DNA of 64,000 nt, taken from the NCBI GenBank assembly GCA_023974075.1, contig CM043800.1, positions 10,493,894 to 10,557,893 on the forward strand, read 5' to 3'. The stretch is from Chaenocephalus aceratus. Taxonomy: Eukaryota > Chordata > Actinopteri > Perciformes > Channichthyidae. The notes beneath the pieces were generated by a model. It was given only the letters and a program-made list of their open reading frames with translations, was not told the DNA's origin and did no database searches. How positions within the stretch are numbered: the first letter of the stretch is position 1; each line of letters opens with the position of its first letter. Both the position numbers and the translations under genes were made by a program. This document shows positions 36,369-50,314 of the stretch, in pieces.

Positions 36369-36757
36369 CAGGGGTGTCAAACTCAATTTCATCGCGGGCC
36401 ACATTCGCATAAAGGTTGCACTCAAAGGGCCGGTTGTAACTATATAAATATATAATATATATATAAAATAATGTATTATATTACTTTAAATTGGATTATT
36501 ATCGGATAGGGTAATAACTTAGTAATTAACTACGTCTGAAAGCAGAAGTCCAGGGCAAATAATTGCAAGTCTCTTCAGTGCGCATGTCACAAAACGAGAT
36601 GCATTGTGGGACATGTAGTTTATGGGCAACCTGCTTCTGTAAAGCGGCATGTAACCCTATAATAAACGTATTATATTCTTTGCAAGCTCTTGCGGGGCCA
36701 CAGAAAATGAAGTCGTGGGCCGGATTTGGCCCTCGGGCCTTGAGTTTGAGACCCCTG
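36369..36757. mobile_element. Non-autonomous hAT-type element
   Basis: The ends CAGGGGTGTCAAACTCAA and TTGAGTTTGAGACCCCTG are inverted copies with one mismatch. The flanks ttctaaca (36361-36368) and ctctaaca (36758-36765) are an 8-bp target duplication with one change, as hAT elements make. Terminal words gcgggccaca and gggccggatttggccctcgg are typical of this family. No transposase. Confidence 0.88.
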
Positions 36758-36765
36758 CTCTAACA

Positions 36766-39700
36766 TGTCATATTAATATTGTTCAACACAAGTATATGTT
36801 TAGTGTATGTCCTATAACCTGTATTGTTGTTATTGTTTGATAATGGGAATTACATTTAATAGGGAAACGATGACATTGGATTTAAAGTCTGTCCTGTCGA
36901 TTACCACTTTGATTATTTATTGATTAAGTATTTCCCACATTTTAAATATGTATTTGTTTGCAGATTTTGTTTTCATTTTTCATCATTCATCAGAGCCTTT
37001 ATAGTTGTTGTTTTTAGGAGATGTTCACTTCTTTAGTCTGTTTTGGAAAATAATGCTGCCTTTGGCAAAAAGTAATACTTATGTAGGACTTTGGTAAACC
37101 CTGATAATGTTACTGTTCATGTTTGTCGCCTCGTTAGGCTTCTATATTAACTAGATGAGCAAATGTTTTGCATATTACCTCCGAAATTGTGGCCCAGATA
37201 CAAAGACAAGATCAACATTGTCATAAAGTTGAATTCTTCACACTACAGAAGTCAACACCCAATCCTACACCAATTGTATTTGTCTTAAAAAAACATTCAG
37301 TTCCTTTACTTGTGACTTTAAAATGGACCGTAAACCCGTCATGCCCCCTCTCAACTCCTGCATTTCCTGCCAATACTGTAACCAACAAGGCTTAACTGCT
37401 CACCCCCATTTAGCCCTGAGCGTCCCCCTCCATCACCCAGCCCTCCTCCAATCTCTCCTTTCTGCTTCTCCATATTTGTGGCAGTGGAGGCCACGGCCCC
37501 TGTAGGGCTGTTAGTAGACACACCAGCTGCTATTTCCTCCGAAGGGTGGGCTGCCTCACGTGGCTCTCACACACTGCTTCAATGACTCTTGATGTCTGTG
37601 TTTGTTTTTGTTTATCCTTCATGCTTTTCCCTCCATCTTGTTGCTGTCTCTGCTCTCTGAGTGGCTGTTGGAGTCCGTCAGCAGCAGCGGGGCATGCTTC
37701 CTGTGGATGCTTCAGCACTGTGATGACTCAAAGACCAACTCTACTGATCTGCCATCAGATGCTGCAGATCAAATCAGGCTTACCGTGTTTTTCCTTTTAG
37801 AAGGCTACTGAGGAGATGAACTGTTTATACTTTTTGGACTGGGGTTGGTGAAAGCTCATAGTTTGTATAAACACCAACTTGTAGCCGAGTGTTTTTTGTA
37901 GTGGTCTCAATCAAGAAAAACGGTTTATCGTGGGTTAATCACAATAATTATCTTATTTATCATGGCTAATCACAAGTTTAACAATGCTAGTATTAACTTG
38001 TATTATAGGAAGGATATACAAAGAGTATATGTGTGGTATTGTAAGAAAGAAATGCATGGCAAACTGGTAAGATAAATCTACCTCTGTGTAACCGCAAACC
38101 TAATTGATGACGAATTTCAGCGGCACTTGTTTGCTCTAGGCGTGGTGAAAACAGAGAAAAGGCATTTTGCCAAAGCATGTTTTAGTCAGTTATTTGAAGA
38201 GTGAGTAGGAGATAGATACCATCTATCATTATTTAATCTACTGATTTGACTTCTTCTGAAAGCAAAAATAAACGCTTAACAAAACACTGACATGAAGTAT
38301 ATTCACCTTTTATACAAAATGTTTCAACATGCTAGCCAGCAGGTGGTAGACAGTGAAAGGTGGTGACAGTTGTGTATTTCATATTCCAATTTTCACTCTC
38401 CTATGAGCTCTGTTTTGGTCTCCACCATCTGCTGTGTTCACCAGGTAGTTGCTAACAGAATCTGCCCGTCATCCGGTGAATGGCAGATATCTTTGTCTGT
38501 TGATGTAGTCAATTGAAGTTCAGAAGAAGTTAGCAGGTCATATGTTTTGGCTTGTGATGGGCATTTGTCGTTGAGTCAAACGATTCCACTTACAAGATGA
38601 ATATTTAGTGCCAGCCCTGTGGCAGTTTTGCCTTAAGCAACGATTATTTTAAAAGGTAAAAGGAGCGACCAACAACTCGCAAAACTTCATATCAAGAACC
38701 ATTTTTTATGTCTTTTAGGAAACAAAAAAGAACCAAACTGAAAATAAAAGCTCACAAAGATAAATTGAACACACATCACAATACCTGCAGCTCTTATTGA
38801 GCTTGTGTGTTTCACAGCACCTTAAATCTGCCTTTTCCTTCAAGTGAGCTGTTTTGATTTGTGAAGCTCAGGTCTTTCAATCATCTGCTGCACAGTATGA
38901 TCATTTGATTTGACACTTGAAGGGTGAGCGGAGACATTTTTTGATCCGTAGGAATCAATAACAAACATGTGTAGAAAAACGTGGAATAACAACTGAATCC
39001 AGAGAAATCACTGAAGCACATAAAACAAAAAATGGAACTTTACATATTAGAGAAATGTGTATATATATATATATATATATATTTATCAATAGGCTCCTGT
39101 GATGACATAGGATTAGATGTTTCCAGTATAATAAACATCATATATCATATATATATCAATAATTATTATATCTAGTTTCATGAAATTTTTTCCTTCAAAG
39201 TCAAGACTTATGATTGTTGAAATCTTGTTGAAAAGGAAAATACAAATTGGGCAATTTCCAAAGCCTTTAATTAGAGCTTTTAGTGTATTTTAGTTTGTCA
39301 AGTGTCGCAGCTGGAGGAGAAGCCAGCAGTTGTTCTGTGGCTGTAAGTGGAGAGCAGCTCAAATATTTGAGCTACAGTATATTTATATATTTCTTGATTT
39401 ATAACACTGTATCCTTTTTATGATTACTGTTCCTCGTTAAAGAGCATTTCGTGGTATGTTAACCTTTTACTCTACTCATATCTCACGCAGCACAGTAGCC
39501 AGCAAAGCTCACACAGTAGCACCAATTATTATTATTATTATGATTTCTCCTTACTGTACTTGTTCCTGAGGCTGCACATTAGGTATGTGCTAATAGAAAA
39601 TAAAAGCCACAGTGGGATAATTAAAATTCCGTTCTTTAATTGATTAATCTATTCTTCTTCTTTTGTCTTCACTCTGACTTCCAACTCTCATAATTGCTTG

Positions 39701-41000
39701 TGGTTTTTGGTTGGGGTCCAAGATTCTTAAATCCAATATGTTCTCCTTATGGGAGCTTTTATCACTCTCAGCAGTAGCAGCCAGATCTGCAGCGGATCCA
39801 AGTCCTTTCTTTTGTGTCTTTATAATATACTTTTTAAAGCATATTGAATCAGACTACCTCAGGCATAACTTTTGTTTGCTTATTTTAATTATTAAACAGG
39901 AAGTACCTTATCTGAAGTTAGCGCATGTCATGGTTATCATTCTTTTAATACAGCAAATACTTTAATTAGCGGTTAGCAGTGATGCAAGAATGTCCTGCAC
40001 ACTCACAGTTTGTATGTTCCCTCCATGTCTCTGGCTTTTCACTTACAGACATGCAGGTCGGGTTATTTGGAGACTCTAATTGCACATTAAAGCAACTATT
40101 TTTTATGTTAATGCAATTAGCACGTTGTCTTTTTTTAGATAACAAATACAGAAGACAGACGGCATTATTTCCTCCTACCTGGGTGGAAAAGGCATGAAAT
40201 TCTGTCGAAAGCTGGTTGTCTTTACATTGTTTTTTCACGGAGAATTTGAGGTGGGAATTGCTGTTTCACACAATTTCTTTTACAGCTTATCTTGCACATG
40301 AACTTAAATAAACCTCTGCAAATGTGTTTGGTGTGAATTTCTCCGAGTGGGATTCAAGTCTTTTCAGTTACACAGAATTCCTAAACATCTTAATCTTTCA
40401 CCCTGAATAGGAAGAGAAAACCACTGAATATAGTTTGGATTCCCTCTTGTAAAAAAGTCTCCATTTATTCCATTCTGGGATGTTTTCTGCACCCTTTTTT
40501 TCTGCTATTTTCTTCAGTGGTGTAGACTTTGAGTGAATGGCTATTCATTATAAACTATCATTGCTTATGTCAGAGTGTTTGAATCAATGCAGTCTTTTAT
40601 TTAATCCCCAAACTTTCCTCCATTGATTAAACTTCCTTTTTCTTTCAAATACACACATACTTGCAACAGTATTCTTGATCAAGAAAAAAGCTATGATATG
40701 ACTTCAAGTAAGACAAGTGTTGTTAATGATGGCATATAAATACCTGTGAAATTAAATTAAACAATTAATTGAAATAAAGTTAATGTATATGTATGTACAG
40801 TATTGTTACGATCTATCAGTACCAGGGATTTTTGATTTTCTCCAGCAACATAGTCATTATAGTCCTTTGAAAGCTTTGCAGCACTCTTTACAGCAGCAGG
40901 ACTGTTATGCTAATCCCCTCTTCATCAGTGCCTTGACTAAGGTTGATTGTTGGAGAGATTCAGTTAAGCAAAGACCTGGACAGAGTCCTTTATGTACCTT
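36766..41000 (+). other. Convertase intron 1, noncoding interval
   Basis: AT-rich DNA with short TA tracts (39060-39080 and 39135-39160). Balanced stretches occur at 37320-37500. No exon or well-defined transposon seen. Confidence 0.45.
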
Positions 41001-41009
41001 GTCTAGAGT

Positions 41010-44000
41010 ATGAGGGTTGGCACCGATTCCTTCCTGGAGTTCAAAGACCAAACTAAGGCGATACGCAGGGCTGGCACCATGTCCTTTACCCCCGCTCCTC
41101 AACGACGCCCACCAAAATCACCGCGGAGACGCGCACCATCTCCTCCGTCTTCATCACCGCGCCTACATCAACCACCTCCCCACCCTGGCAGCATGTTCTC
41201 TACCCCCGCACCATCTCCCCCGTCTCCATCACCGTGCCTACGTCAACCACCTCCCCTCCCTTCAAGAAAGCATCTGCAGTCTCCAAAGCCTGATAAGAAT
41301 GTGTGTGTACAAAACACAACAAACTCTTACTGATATGTGTGGGGTCCAGGCTCAAGGGCGTATGGCACTCTCAACTCTTTCCAGGACATGTCGGGGCCCT
41401 GCCTGCCAGTAGTTTTGCCGATATCTGTGTTGATAGGTAATAGATTAAGAGCGGTGAATCATCTTAGAAACGGGAAGCGCCCAAACGTTTGTGTGAGTTT
41501 ATCTAATTTAGCAGTGATTCCATGTCAGCCACAGCTTGTTACAAAAAAATGACTGATAGTGTGTTTAACACACTTAAACTAGCTTTATTAAATGTCAGGT
41601 CTTTGGCAGGAAAAACATTTTTAATCAATGATTTTATCACTGAGCACAATCTCGATTTTATGTTTTTAACAGAAACTTGGATTGAACAAAATAACAGTGC
41701 AGCTGTTCTTATCGAATCAACCCCTCCCAACTTTAGTTTTATGAGTCAGGAAAGAATGCATAAGAAAGGGGGTGGAGTTGCTATTCTGTTCAATGATTCC
41801 CTTCAATGCAGGAAGACATCGTATGGAAACTTTGATTCTTTTGAATATGTGGCCCTTCAGCTGAAATGCTCCTCTCGAGCTCTGTTCCTAAATATCTATA
41901 GACCACCCAAATACTGTGCAAGCTTTTTTGATGACTTTACTGAACTGCTGTCTATAGTGTGTATTGACTTTGACCGTCTAGTCATTGTTGGTGATTTTAA
42001 CATCCATGTTGACAACCTCCAGGACAGAGGGGCTAAAGAACTGTTTTGTGTTCTTGATAGCTATGGACTGACTCAGCATGTGACGGAGCCCACGCACAAT
42101 AAGTAGCACACTCTGGACTTAATTATCTCAAAGGGTCTGAATATCTCTAAGGTTGTGGTGACTGATTGTTGCACTGTCTGACCATTCCTGTGTTTTCTTT
42201 GAGAGCTCTATTTCTGTTCCCACAAATGTTCAAAAAGAGGTAACCACAAAGCGATATTTAACTGAAAATACTAGGGAAATGTTTACTCAGAATTTTTCTA
42301 CCACACTTGCCCCTGCTAACACCTCAGTAAATGAGCTAGTAGATCATTTTAATTCAAAAATTAAAAATGTTATAGATGCCATTGCTCCAATTAAGGTAAA
42401 GGAAGTGACTGGGAAGAAAATATCTCCATGGAGAAAGGCCATGACCGTGAAAACAGAAAAAAGAGAATGTCGAAAAGCTGAAAGCAGGTGGCGAAAAACA
42501 AATCTCCAGGTTCACTTTGAAATCTATAAAGAGAGACCTTGGCCTTTATAATTTGGAATTGAAAAACGCACGGCAATCGTTCTTCTCTGACCATCATTAC
42601 CAAAAACAAAAACAACGCACGTGCCTTGTTTGCCACCGTCGACAGACTAACTAACCCCCCAGTGTCAGTAGCGTCTGAATTTCTATCCACCAGGGCGTGC
42701 AATGATTTTGCCTCCTTTTTCACTGACAAAATTCAGAAAATCAGACAAGCAGTCAGTGCCTCTGCATCAGGAACAGCAAATGTGTTGTCTCTGTGTCCAC
42801 TTAACATCAATTCAGACATCATGACACAATTCCATCAGATTAATGATAAAAACCTAGAGGACATTATACAACTTCTGAAATCTTCCTCCTGCTGCCTTGA
42901 TATTATTCCAACAGGATTTTTCAAAGATGTTTTGCCTTGCATGGCCTCAGAACTACTTCATATAGTAAACAAATCTCTTCACTCAGGTATTTTTCCACAG
43001 GCCCTGAAAACTGCAGTCATTAAACCGCTCTTAAAAAAGAATAATCTAGATGCTTCAGTAATGAACAATTACAGGCCCATATCAAACCTCCCATTTCTAG
43101 GTAAAATCATTGAAAAAGTTGTGTTTCAACAGTTGAGTAATTTCTTGCATTTAAATAACTGTTTCGATGTGTTCCAGTCAGGCTTTCGTCCAAACCACAG
43201 CACTGAGACTGCTCTTGTAAAGGTCTTTAATGACATCCACTTAAACACAGACAGTGGCAGAACTTCAGTGTTAGTATTATTAGATCTCAGTGCTGCGTTT
43301 GACACTGTTGACCACAGCATATAACTAGACCGACTGGAAAACTGGGTGGGACTTTCGGAAACAGTTCTAAATTGGTTTGAATCCTACTTAAAGGACAGAA
43401 ACAACTTTGTTTCTATAGGTGAATACACATCTGAGTTGACAAATATGACATGTGGGGTTCCTCAAGGCTCCATCTTGGGGCCTCTTCTCTTTAACATCTA
43501 TATGCTACCACTGGCTCAGATAATGAAAGAACAACAAAATAAGTTACCATAGCTATGCAGATGACACACAAATTTACGTAACAATTTCACCAGGAGACTA
43601 TGCTCCAATTCAAACACTGAGTAAGTGCATTGAACAAATCAATGACTGGATGTGTCAGAACTTTCTCCAATTAAACAAAGATAAAACTGAGGTAATGGTT
43701 TTTGGAGCCAAGTCAGAACGTATAAAAAGTTAGCGCTGAGCTTCAGTGTGCAATGTTCAAAACAACAGATAAAGCCAGAAATCTAGGTGTAGTCATGAAC
43801 TCTGACCTGAGTTTCAACAGTCACATTAAAACAGTTACTAAATCAGCCTACTATCACCTAAAGAATATATCTAGGATTAAAAGACTAATGTCACAGCAGG
43901 ATTTGGAAAAACTTGTCATGCTTTTATCTTCAGTAGACTCGACTACTGCAATGGTGTCTTCAACAGGTCTCACTAAAAAATCTATTAGAAAGCTGCAGCT

Positions 44001-44572
44001 GATTCAGAACGCCGCTGCTCGAGTCCTCACTAACACTAAGAAAGAGGATCACATCACTCCAGTTCTGAAGTCTTTACACTGGCTTCCTGTGTGTCAAATA
44101 ATAGATTTCAAAATATTGCTGCTGGTTTATAAAGCACTGAATGGTTTAGGCCCAAAATACATTTCTGACCTCCTGCTAAATGATGAACCATCCAGATCTC
44201 TCAGGTCTTCAGGGACTGGTCAGCTTTCTGTCCCCAGAGTCAGAACTAAACATGGAGAAGCAGCGTCCAGTTATTATGCTCCAAATATCTGGAACAAACT
44301 CCCAGAAACCTGCAGGTCCGCTGCAACTCTTACTACTTTTAAATCCAGGCTGAAGACTTTTCTTTTTGTCGCTGCTTTTAATTGAACTATTCATATCTTA
44401 AACTGCACTGTAACTTTTATCCATGTATTTTTTCTTTTAATGTTTATTTTATTAGCTTTTCTTTTATTAATGCTTAATGTCTTTCATTTTTTGTAAAGCA
44501 CTTTGAATTGCCTTGTGTTGAAAAGTGCTATATAAATAAACTGCTGCCTTGCCTTGCCTTGCCTTGCCTTGC
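41010..44572 (+). mobile_element. L2-type non-LTR retrotransposon, nearly full length, inactive
   Basis: An apurinic endonuclease domain (41570-42250) starts LALLNVRSLAGKTFLINDFI and has FLTETWI and VGDFNIHVD. The reverse transcriptase (about 42960-43650) has [53 protein letters not shown] and the YADDTQIYV active site near 43560. The C-terminal region runs to about 44385, and the 3' tail ends in tandem ccttg pentamers (44547-44572). A proline-rich upstream frame (41010-41333) contains two imperfect 48-bp copies (41133 and 41208) and may be the 5' region. In-frame stops (42104, 43322, 43550, 43733) and frameshifts inactivate it. It lies in sense orientation in convertase intron 1. Confidence 0.9.
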
Positions 44573-44574
44573 CT

Positions 44575-46250
44575 ATGAAGGTCTACTTGGATTGGTTGTC
44601 CTTGGTCCTAGAAGAGAGTGCAACAGGTCATGGTGCTGTGTACCGTATCAGTGCCACAGATTTAATCTCCACATTTTGCTTTAGTAAAACCTCAAAAGAC
44701 TTTTCAACTTGATGTATCTCAACTTGTTTCATTGCAGTTCAACTAATAATAAACAAGTAACATGTTGGTGTTTTAGTCAGAGATGCTGTTTCACAGATGT
44801 TATGCATTATGTAAGAACTTTGCAATAGGACATTGTCAAGACATTTTTAAAAGCTCTTATTTTTGCTTGGATGCAACAACTATATTGAATGCCAAGTTAA
44901 TTAAATACTTTTCATCAATCTTCAGCAGTTATACACAACATATTTTCTTTTCCTTCCCCCCCAAAAACATTTAACATTTTTTTTTTTTAAACATTTCCTG
45001 GTATACAAATATTTGAAAACATACAGTATATTTTTTAACATTATAAGTGAATGTTTCTGACTTCTCCCTCTATATTTTATACATATCTTACCATATATTG
45101 CAGCTCCTGCCATTTCAAATATTGCACTAGTCCATACTGCAATCTGGATTAAAATGTAGATAAACTGTGCAGCCCTTATTAAAACAACTATTTCTTATTG
45201 GTCGTGAATTCGAACAATGCAAAGTTGCAAAGTTTCATGTCAGTCAGAGCCCTGATTTCCATGGGCATGATTTAGGTGATCCAAAACACTAACACTCAAC
45301 ACTTCACAGTAGCATGGGTTTCGATCGATAACCAATATTTGATGGATGCTGACATCAGTCATGCCACCTTGAGTAACCCTCTGTAGGATCCAGTATCTAT
45401 GTTCAACATACTTAAAGATACCTCGAACTGCAGCCTACTTGGACTTCCTATTCACGTCAAGCTTACTTAGTTCATCGTGCAATGATTCAGGCATAAAAGT
45501 ATCTATATCTCTGTGTTGAAAACTCTCATGATTAGTGTTCTCAGTGACTGACTGGCTGATGGGGTTGATTTGTCCGACAGTGCTGTGTGTCAGGCGGTCT
45601 CAGCGTCCACACTGGAGAACATGAGTGAAGGAGCGGATAATTGATAGTGACAAGGCACTCCAGCCTTAATTGCTGCTGGTGAATTAGATTACCTTTTCAA
45701 AGTGCCGTCATTAGCAGAGGGAGAGCCATACCAATGGTCCCCTGATTGGCCTCATATTGTTTTGCTGTGAACCTGCTCTGGCAGGGCGCAAGGATGTGTG
45801 TGTACATTTGTGAGGATGTGTGTTTGTTTTGGATTGAAAATTGCTCTCTAATTTTCATCTGTAGTTTGACTGTGTGTACATGTGTGTGAGTTATGCACAT
45901 CCAGTGTCAATAATGTCAAGTTGTCAAAGTGACACATTTAGTCGGAAGTGTGTCTCTTGTCTAATTGGCCATTGACTGCTACCACACATTAAATGATTGG
46001 TTCACACTAAATACATAAAAAACTGATTATTTAATTGGTTTTATTTGACCACGTTTTTGAGATATCTGCCTCTACATTATACTGTCACCCAGTACAGTGG
46101 GAATCAATGGACAATTGCAATTTGAGGATTTAATAATAATACATTTTATTTAAGGGTGCCTTTCACGGACATTGTACAATTGAGTAAATACTCTAGAGGT
46201 TAAAAGCAACAGAACATGATACAAACACTAACATGTAATCACAGCCATGT
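44575..46250 (+). other. Convertase intron 1, noncoding interval
   Basis: AT-rich sequence. The stretch 45540-45790 is balanced and non-repetitive and may be regulatory. No exon found. Confidence 0.45.
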
Positions 46251-46259
46251 GCCTGTGGC

Positions 46260-46468
46260 AGCACCTCTTTTCACCCTCTGTCTGAAACCAGAGTCCAGTC
46301 TGCTCTGATTGGTTAGCTGGCTGGCTCTGTGTGTGATTGGTCAGCTGCTTAGAGATGACTTGCCCTTTAGTCTATCAGGCACATTAACAATGTGCTGGAG
46401 CGCAAGTGATACATAGTGATGTCGCTATGTCACAGAAGTAAACAAAGCAGGTCCAATGAGCCGTGTGT

Positions 46469-46543
<75 letters not shown>

Positions 46544-46715
46544 GTGTGTGTGTGTGTGTGTGTGTGTGTGTGGTTGTGTGTTTGTGTGGTGTTGTGTGTG
46601 TGTGTGTGTGTTGTGTGTGTGTGTTGTGTGCTCCTGCTGAACTTTGTTGTTGGACTGGCAACCATTAACATGCACTAAAACGTAAAACACACTACAGGAA
46701 AGGGAAAACCCCACA
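46260..46715. repeat. Teleost interspersed repeat (aaaggggccct family) carrying a TG microsatellite
   Basis: cagcacctcttttcaccctc then tgtctgaaaccagagtccag match 61940-61985. gtgatacatagtgatgtcgc, agaagtaaacaaagc and ggaaagggaaaacc match 20035-20215. An interrupted TG tract (about 46463-46632) lies within it. Confidence 0.6.
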
Positions 46716-49091
46716 AGCAAAAGAGTTTCTTTGTTGTTTTCTTTGTCTCTTTGGATAGTAGGAAGATGACTCGACTGCGAAACGCTGCGGTAAATACTAA
46801 CCTTATGTAAAAGGTACATGTGTCTTTCACAAACAGATATATGCACTTGATTGGGTTCATCTTGTCCACATCCTCTGCCTTACACATTTGCCCGCTGCTA
46901 TAATGTTGAGTGTGAATTCGTATTTTTAAGAGCTTTTGATGAAACACTATGTAATTGCAGACATTTACTGTCAACTTAAAGAGCCACAAGGATCAGAGCC
47001 ATGGAGAGCACAGTGCCGATATTCTGTTGGTTACCAAGAGAAACAAAGATTACTGTTTCTCAAAAGACATAATGCTGTTGAGTTAAAATGGCTTTTCTCA
47101 ATGCTTGGCCTCTGCAATTATATTCTCTTTCCCTCCATTTTGTTGATGTGGAGCCAGAAATCTCAGATATAGATGTCTCAAAACTTAGAAAACTAGAACG
47201 TTCACTGGGAGAAATACCATTCATAGTTTTCGGAAAAGTACCATTTTTATTTCTAATTTTGACTTAAATCTTGTATCTACCCTTTACATCTACAGTGTCA
47301 TTGCAATGTCTTCTTGCGCCTTCAGTAGAGATGCATGTTGATTGGCATTAATTACAGAGTATTTCTCAATGTTATGACATTAAGTGTCCCTTTCTATAGA
47401 AATCATGTCACAGCAGGACTGTTTTTTCTTTATGCAAAAGCAATCCATGGCCTCCCATTACCTTCAATAATAATGATTTCATAAATACTCTTCAATACAT
47501 CCATTTATCAAAAGTGATGATACCGTTACGTTTCAACCAGAATAACCCTGTACTTTGATATTTCGAAAGAAAAGATAAACATGCATTTGGCTGTTTTTAG
47601 CCAGGATGGCATGGTTCAGTTATTGGCCTCAAGCACTTTTGATTTGATATTACATGTGATTGGCCAATTAATGCAGCAACAAACTTTGGTAAAGTCAACC
47701 CCGGTGTATTTAATGAAATCTTTTTCAGGACAACTCAACTTTATCATCTCCTTTTTACAGTTAAGGCTTTAAGGGGACTTTTCTATTTATGGAAAGACAC
47801 ATTTCAGTGATCTTTTAAAACAATATCCAAATATCAATTTCATTTCCTAGTACTCGAAGAAAAAAAAAATGTTCCAAGATAGATTTAGTTATTTTTTACT
47901 TTCTTCTACCTTCTGAGAGCAAAGGTCAAGGTTAGTTACATCACCATATTGGAAAAAAACGGTCTTCAACAAGGAGGATGTTGCTTTTATAAAATCTTCA
48001 AAACATAAGTTTTCCAGTTAAAGAGAATTTATAATGCTATGCTATGGAAAGAGATACAGTGGAAGGGAATTTGCCAGAGAGAGGAGTTCCTTCCATGCAC
48101 AGATGGTGACATGTGTGTAGCAAAAAAACCGTCCCAAAACCAGAAGTCCAAACCCCCCTGCAGCACTGGTTTGAGCTCCAGCTCCCTCATCTTATTTCCA
48201 TATCTTTCTCCAGTCACTGCTCCGTCACCAGCCCCCAGAACCCTCCCTATCCCCCGACGGCTTCCCCATCCCTGTCACAGCCTTCATCCTTCCCCAGCCA
48301 GCGCACCGCTCCCCTGCTGAGTTTTAAATGGAGTGTGCCGGCGTCTGGGGAGTCGCGTGTGCCCGGTGAGCTCGGCTCAGCTGGGCTGCTAGCATTATAA
48401 ACTTACTGTGTGATTATTGTCAGAGCGAGACTCCTCCACCCAGGAGGTCCTGCGCTGATGGGCACTGTGTCACTGGGTACAGCCAGCCATGGAGGGTGGG
48501 ATGAGAGAGCAGAAAGGAGGTTATAGAAACCAGGGGTGAGACGAAGGCCCTTGAAGAGAAATACTGTCAGTGGGGGTGATGGGAGAACAGAAGTCAGGGA
48601 GGATAAGGATGAAGAAGAATAGGAGAACAAGCAGCGAGGGCAGTGGAATACATCAAAAGAAGGAACAAAAACAAGCTGGGCGAGCAAAGACTGATGTGTA
48701 CCTATCTTGGCAGACAAAGACAAGGGAAGACACACAGGGAGGGATATAAAAAGGGAGGAAAGCAGAAGAATAATGTGCTCGGAGAAGAAAGAGAGGCAGC
48801 AGGGAAATCAGCAGAAAGAGGGAGAAGACAGGGCCGAAGAGAAAGGCAATAGAGAAATTAGAGAGACACTTTCAAGCAGTGATGTATGCCGTGATTGTTT
48901 TCTCTCCCTCTTTCTCTCTTTCTCTCTGTCTCCCTCTAAACGGTTGGTCGGATGTGGCCTGTATCTGCCGGCAAGAAGGAAACTCAATTTGGACAATTTA
49001 CTCTGCAGTCTCAAGCCCTGATGCACCTCAGGACAGAGAATGGAGAGAATGAATGTGAAGGGAGATAGAATCAGCAAGCCACACGCACATG

Positions 49092-49152
<61 letters not shown>

Positions 49153-49900
49153 ATTGCCGGCGAGTAGATTTCACTTAGTTAGTTCTAACTCTCCCAGGCG
49201 GTCAATACGATTTGAGTTTATAAGGCTTGGAAATGAAAAGCCCAGGATAAGGTTAGATAAACTGTGTGCTATTTGATTTCGGCCCACCTTCTTGCAGAAA
49301 AACCCACACAAGACAGATGGCCAGAGGGGATGTGCTGATATGAAGTTGTGCAAAGGGTCATGTGGTTGATTAAGGCAGGAGAACGTTATGTGTTTTGACC
49401 TTATTGGTCCCTGCAATGATGAAAACTTAGATTTTCCTCGCATCTTTTGCGGAGTTCTGGAGGGCACACAATTTAGACAAATTCTTAATAAAAACTAACA
49501 TCATGGGCCTCATAATACGGTGGCCAACCTGTGCAAAAGCGCTAAAAAGGTCCAAAACACTTGAAATGCGTTGCACGTTCAAAAATGATGTACATTTAAA
49601 ATGAAACGCACGATTTAAGAAACGTTTCACCAACTTGAAAAAAAAAACCTGACTAACTAAATACTTTATATATCTCCAAGTGTCAACAGGCGCTCAGGTC
49701 CCAACTCTTGCATCACTCTTTAGTGTCGCTGTTTCCGTTGTGGTTTGAGCTTCTTGCAGCGTTTTGTATTCGCAGTGTTTCATTTATTAAACGATGCGCA
49801 CGTTTCATCTGGTTGGTGAATGTTTTCTGAAGATTGCACAAAGATTGTTCTTCATTTACAAGGTTTTTGCCACATTTGTTTTATTAACATCGTTTTTGAA
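46716..49900 (+). other. Convertase intron 1, 3' part
   Basis: Contains an A/G-rich stretch (48600-48860), a CA microsatellite (49093-49152) and a balanced segment at 48300-48520. No exon recognised. Confidence 0.45.
49093..49152. repeat. (CA)n microsatellite
   Basis: A 60-bp CA tract with one ccac interruption. Confidence 0.95.
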
Positions 49901-49902
49901 CA

Positions 49903-50117
49903 TTACTTTACATTACATGTCACTTGTTAGACGCTTTTATCCAGCGTCTTAGCGACTTACATACATTCAGTACTGTGGGCAATCCCCACAGGAGCAATTT
50001 GGGGTGAAGTGTCTTGCCTAGGGAGACAACGACATGGTGACTGCAGTGGGACTGGAACTTGCTCTCCCCTGATCCGAAGATCAGGCCGCTATCCCACTGA
50101 GCCACAGTCTCCCTAAA
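49903..50117 (-). mobile_element. tRNA-derived SINE
   Basis: On the minus strand a tRNA-like head carries an A box (tggctcagtggga) and a B box (agttccagtcccac). It is followed by a conserved body (gtcttgcctagg-type words) and a tail aaaagcgtctaacaagtgac then atgtaatgtaa. The arrangement is that of a fish pol III SINE. It ends 104 bp before the acceptor of convertase exon 2. Confidence 0.8.
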
Positions 50118-50221
50118 CCTGCAGCATGTTTCTCCTAATAGAAGTGTTTTAGGCCGCGTTTGCACTTGTCGGCCACCATAGACATTTTCTGACAGCACCA
50201 TTTGTTTCTATTCACTAACAG

Positions 50222-50314
50222 GTGGGCAGCCTGGAGGATGTTTACAGCCTTAAAGACAGCAGGGGGCGCCCTGACAGAGCCGCCTTTGAGAACACACTTT
50301 CCACTGCAGTAGGG
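50222..50314 (+). CDS. Proprotein convertase, coding exon 2 (prodomain)
   Basis: A 93-bp phase 0-0 exon between ctaacag and GTGAGT. It encodes VGSLEDVYSLKDSRGRPDRA and then AFENTLSTAVG. Human PCSK1 exon 2 starts IGSLENHYLFKHK and has a similar length (35 versus 31 codons). Other convertases have a GxxxxYxFxH-type stretch here, and the usual H is replaced by D. The internal R/K-rich secondary cleavage stretch typical of PC prodomains is thin (SRGRPDR). A 27.3-kb intron crowded with transposons separates it from exon 1. Confidence 0.78.

Noticed and set aside
41010..41333. Proline-rich open frame as an independent gene
   Set aside because: It contains a tandem duplication and lies directly upstream of the LINE endonuclease, so it is better explained as part of the element or its flank.
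49903..50117. Functional tRNA gene
   Set aside because: A and B boxes are present, but the cloverleaf is not maintained and a SINE body and tail follow.
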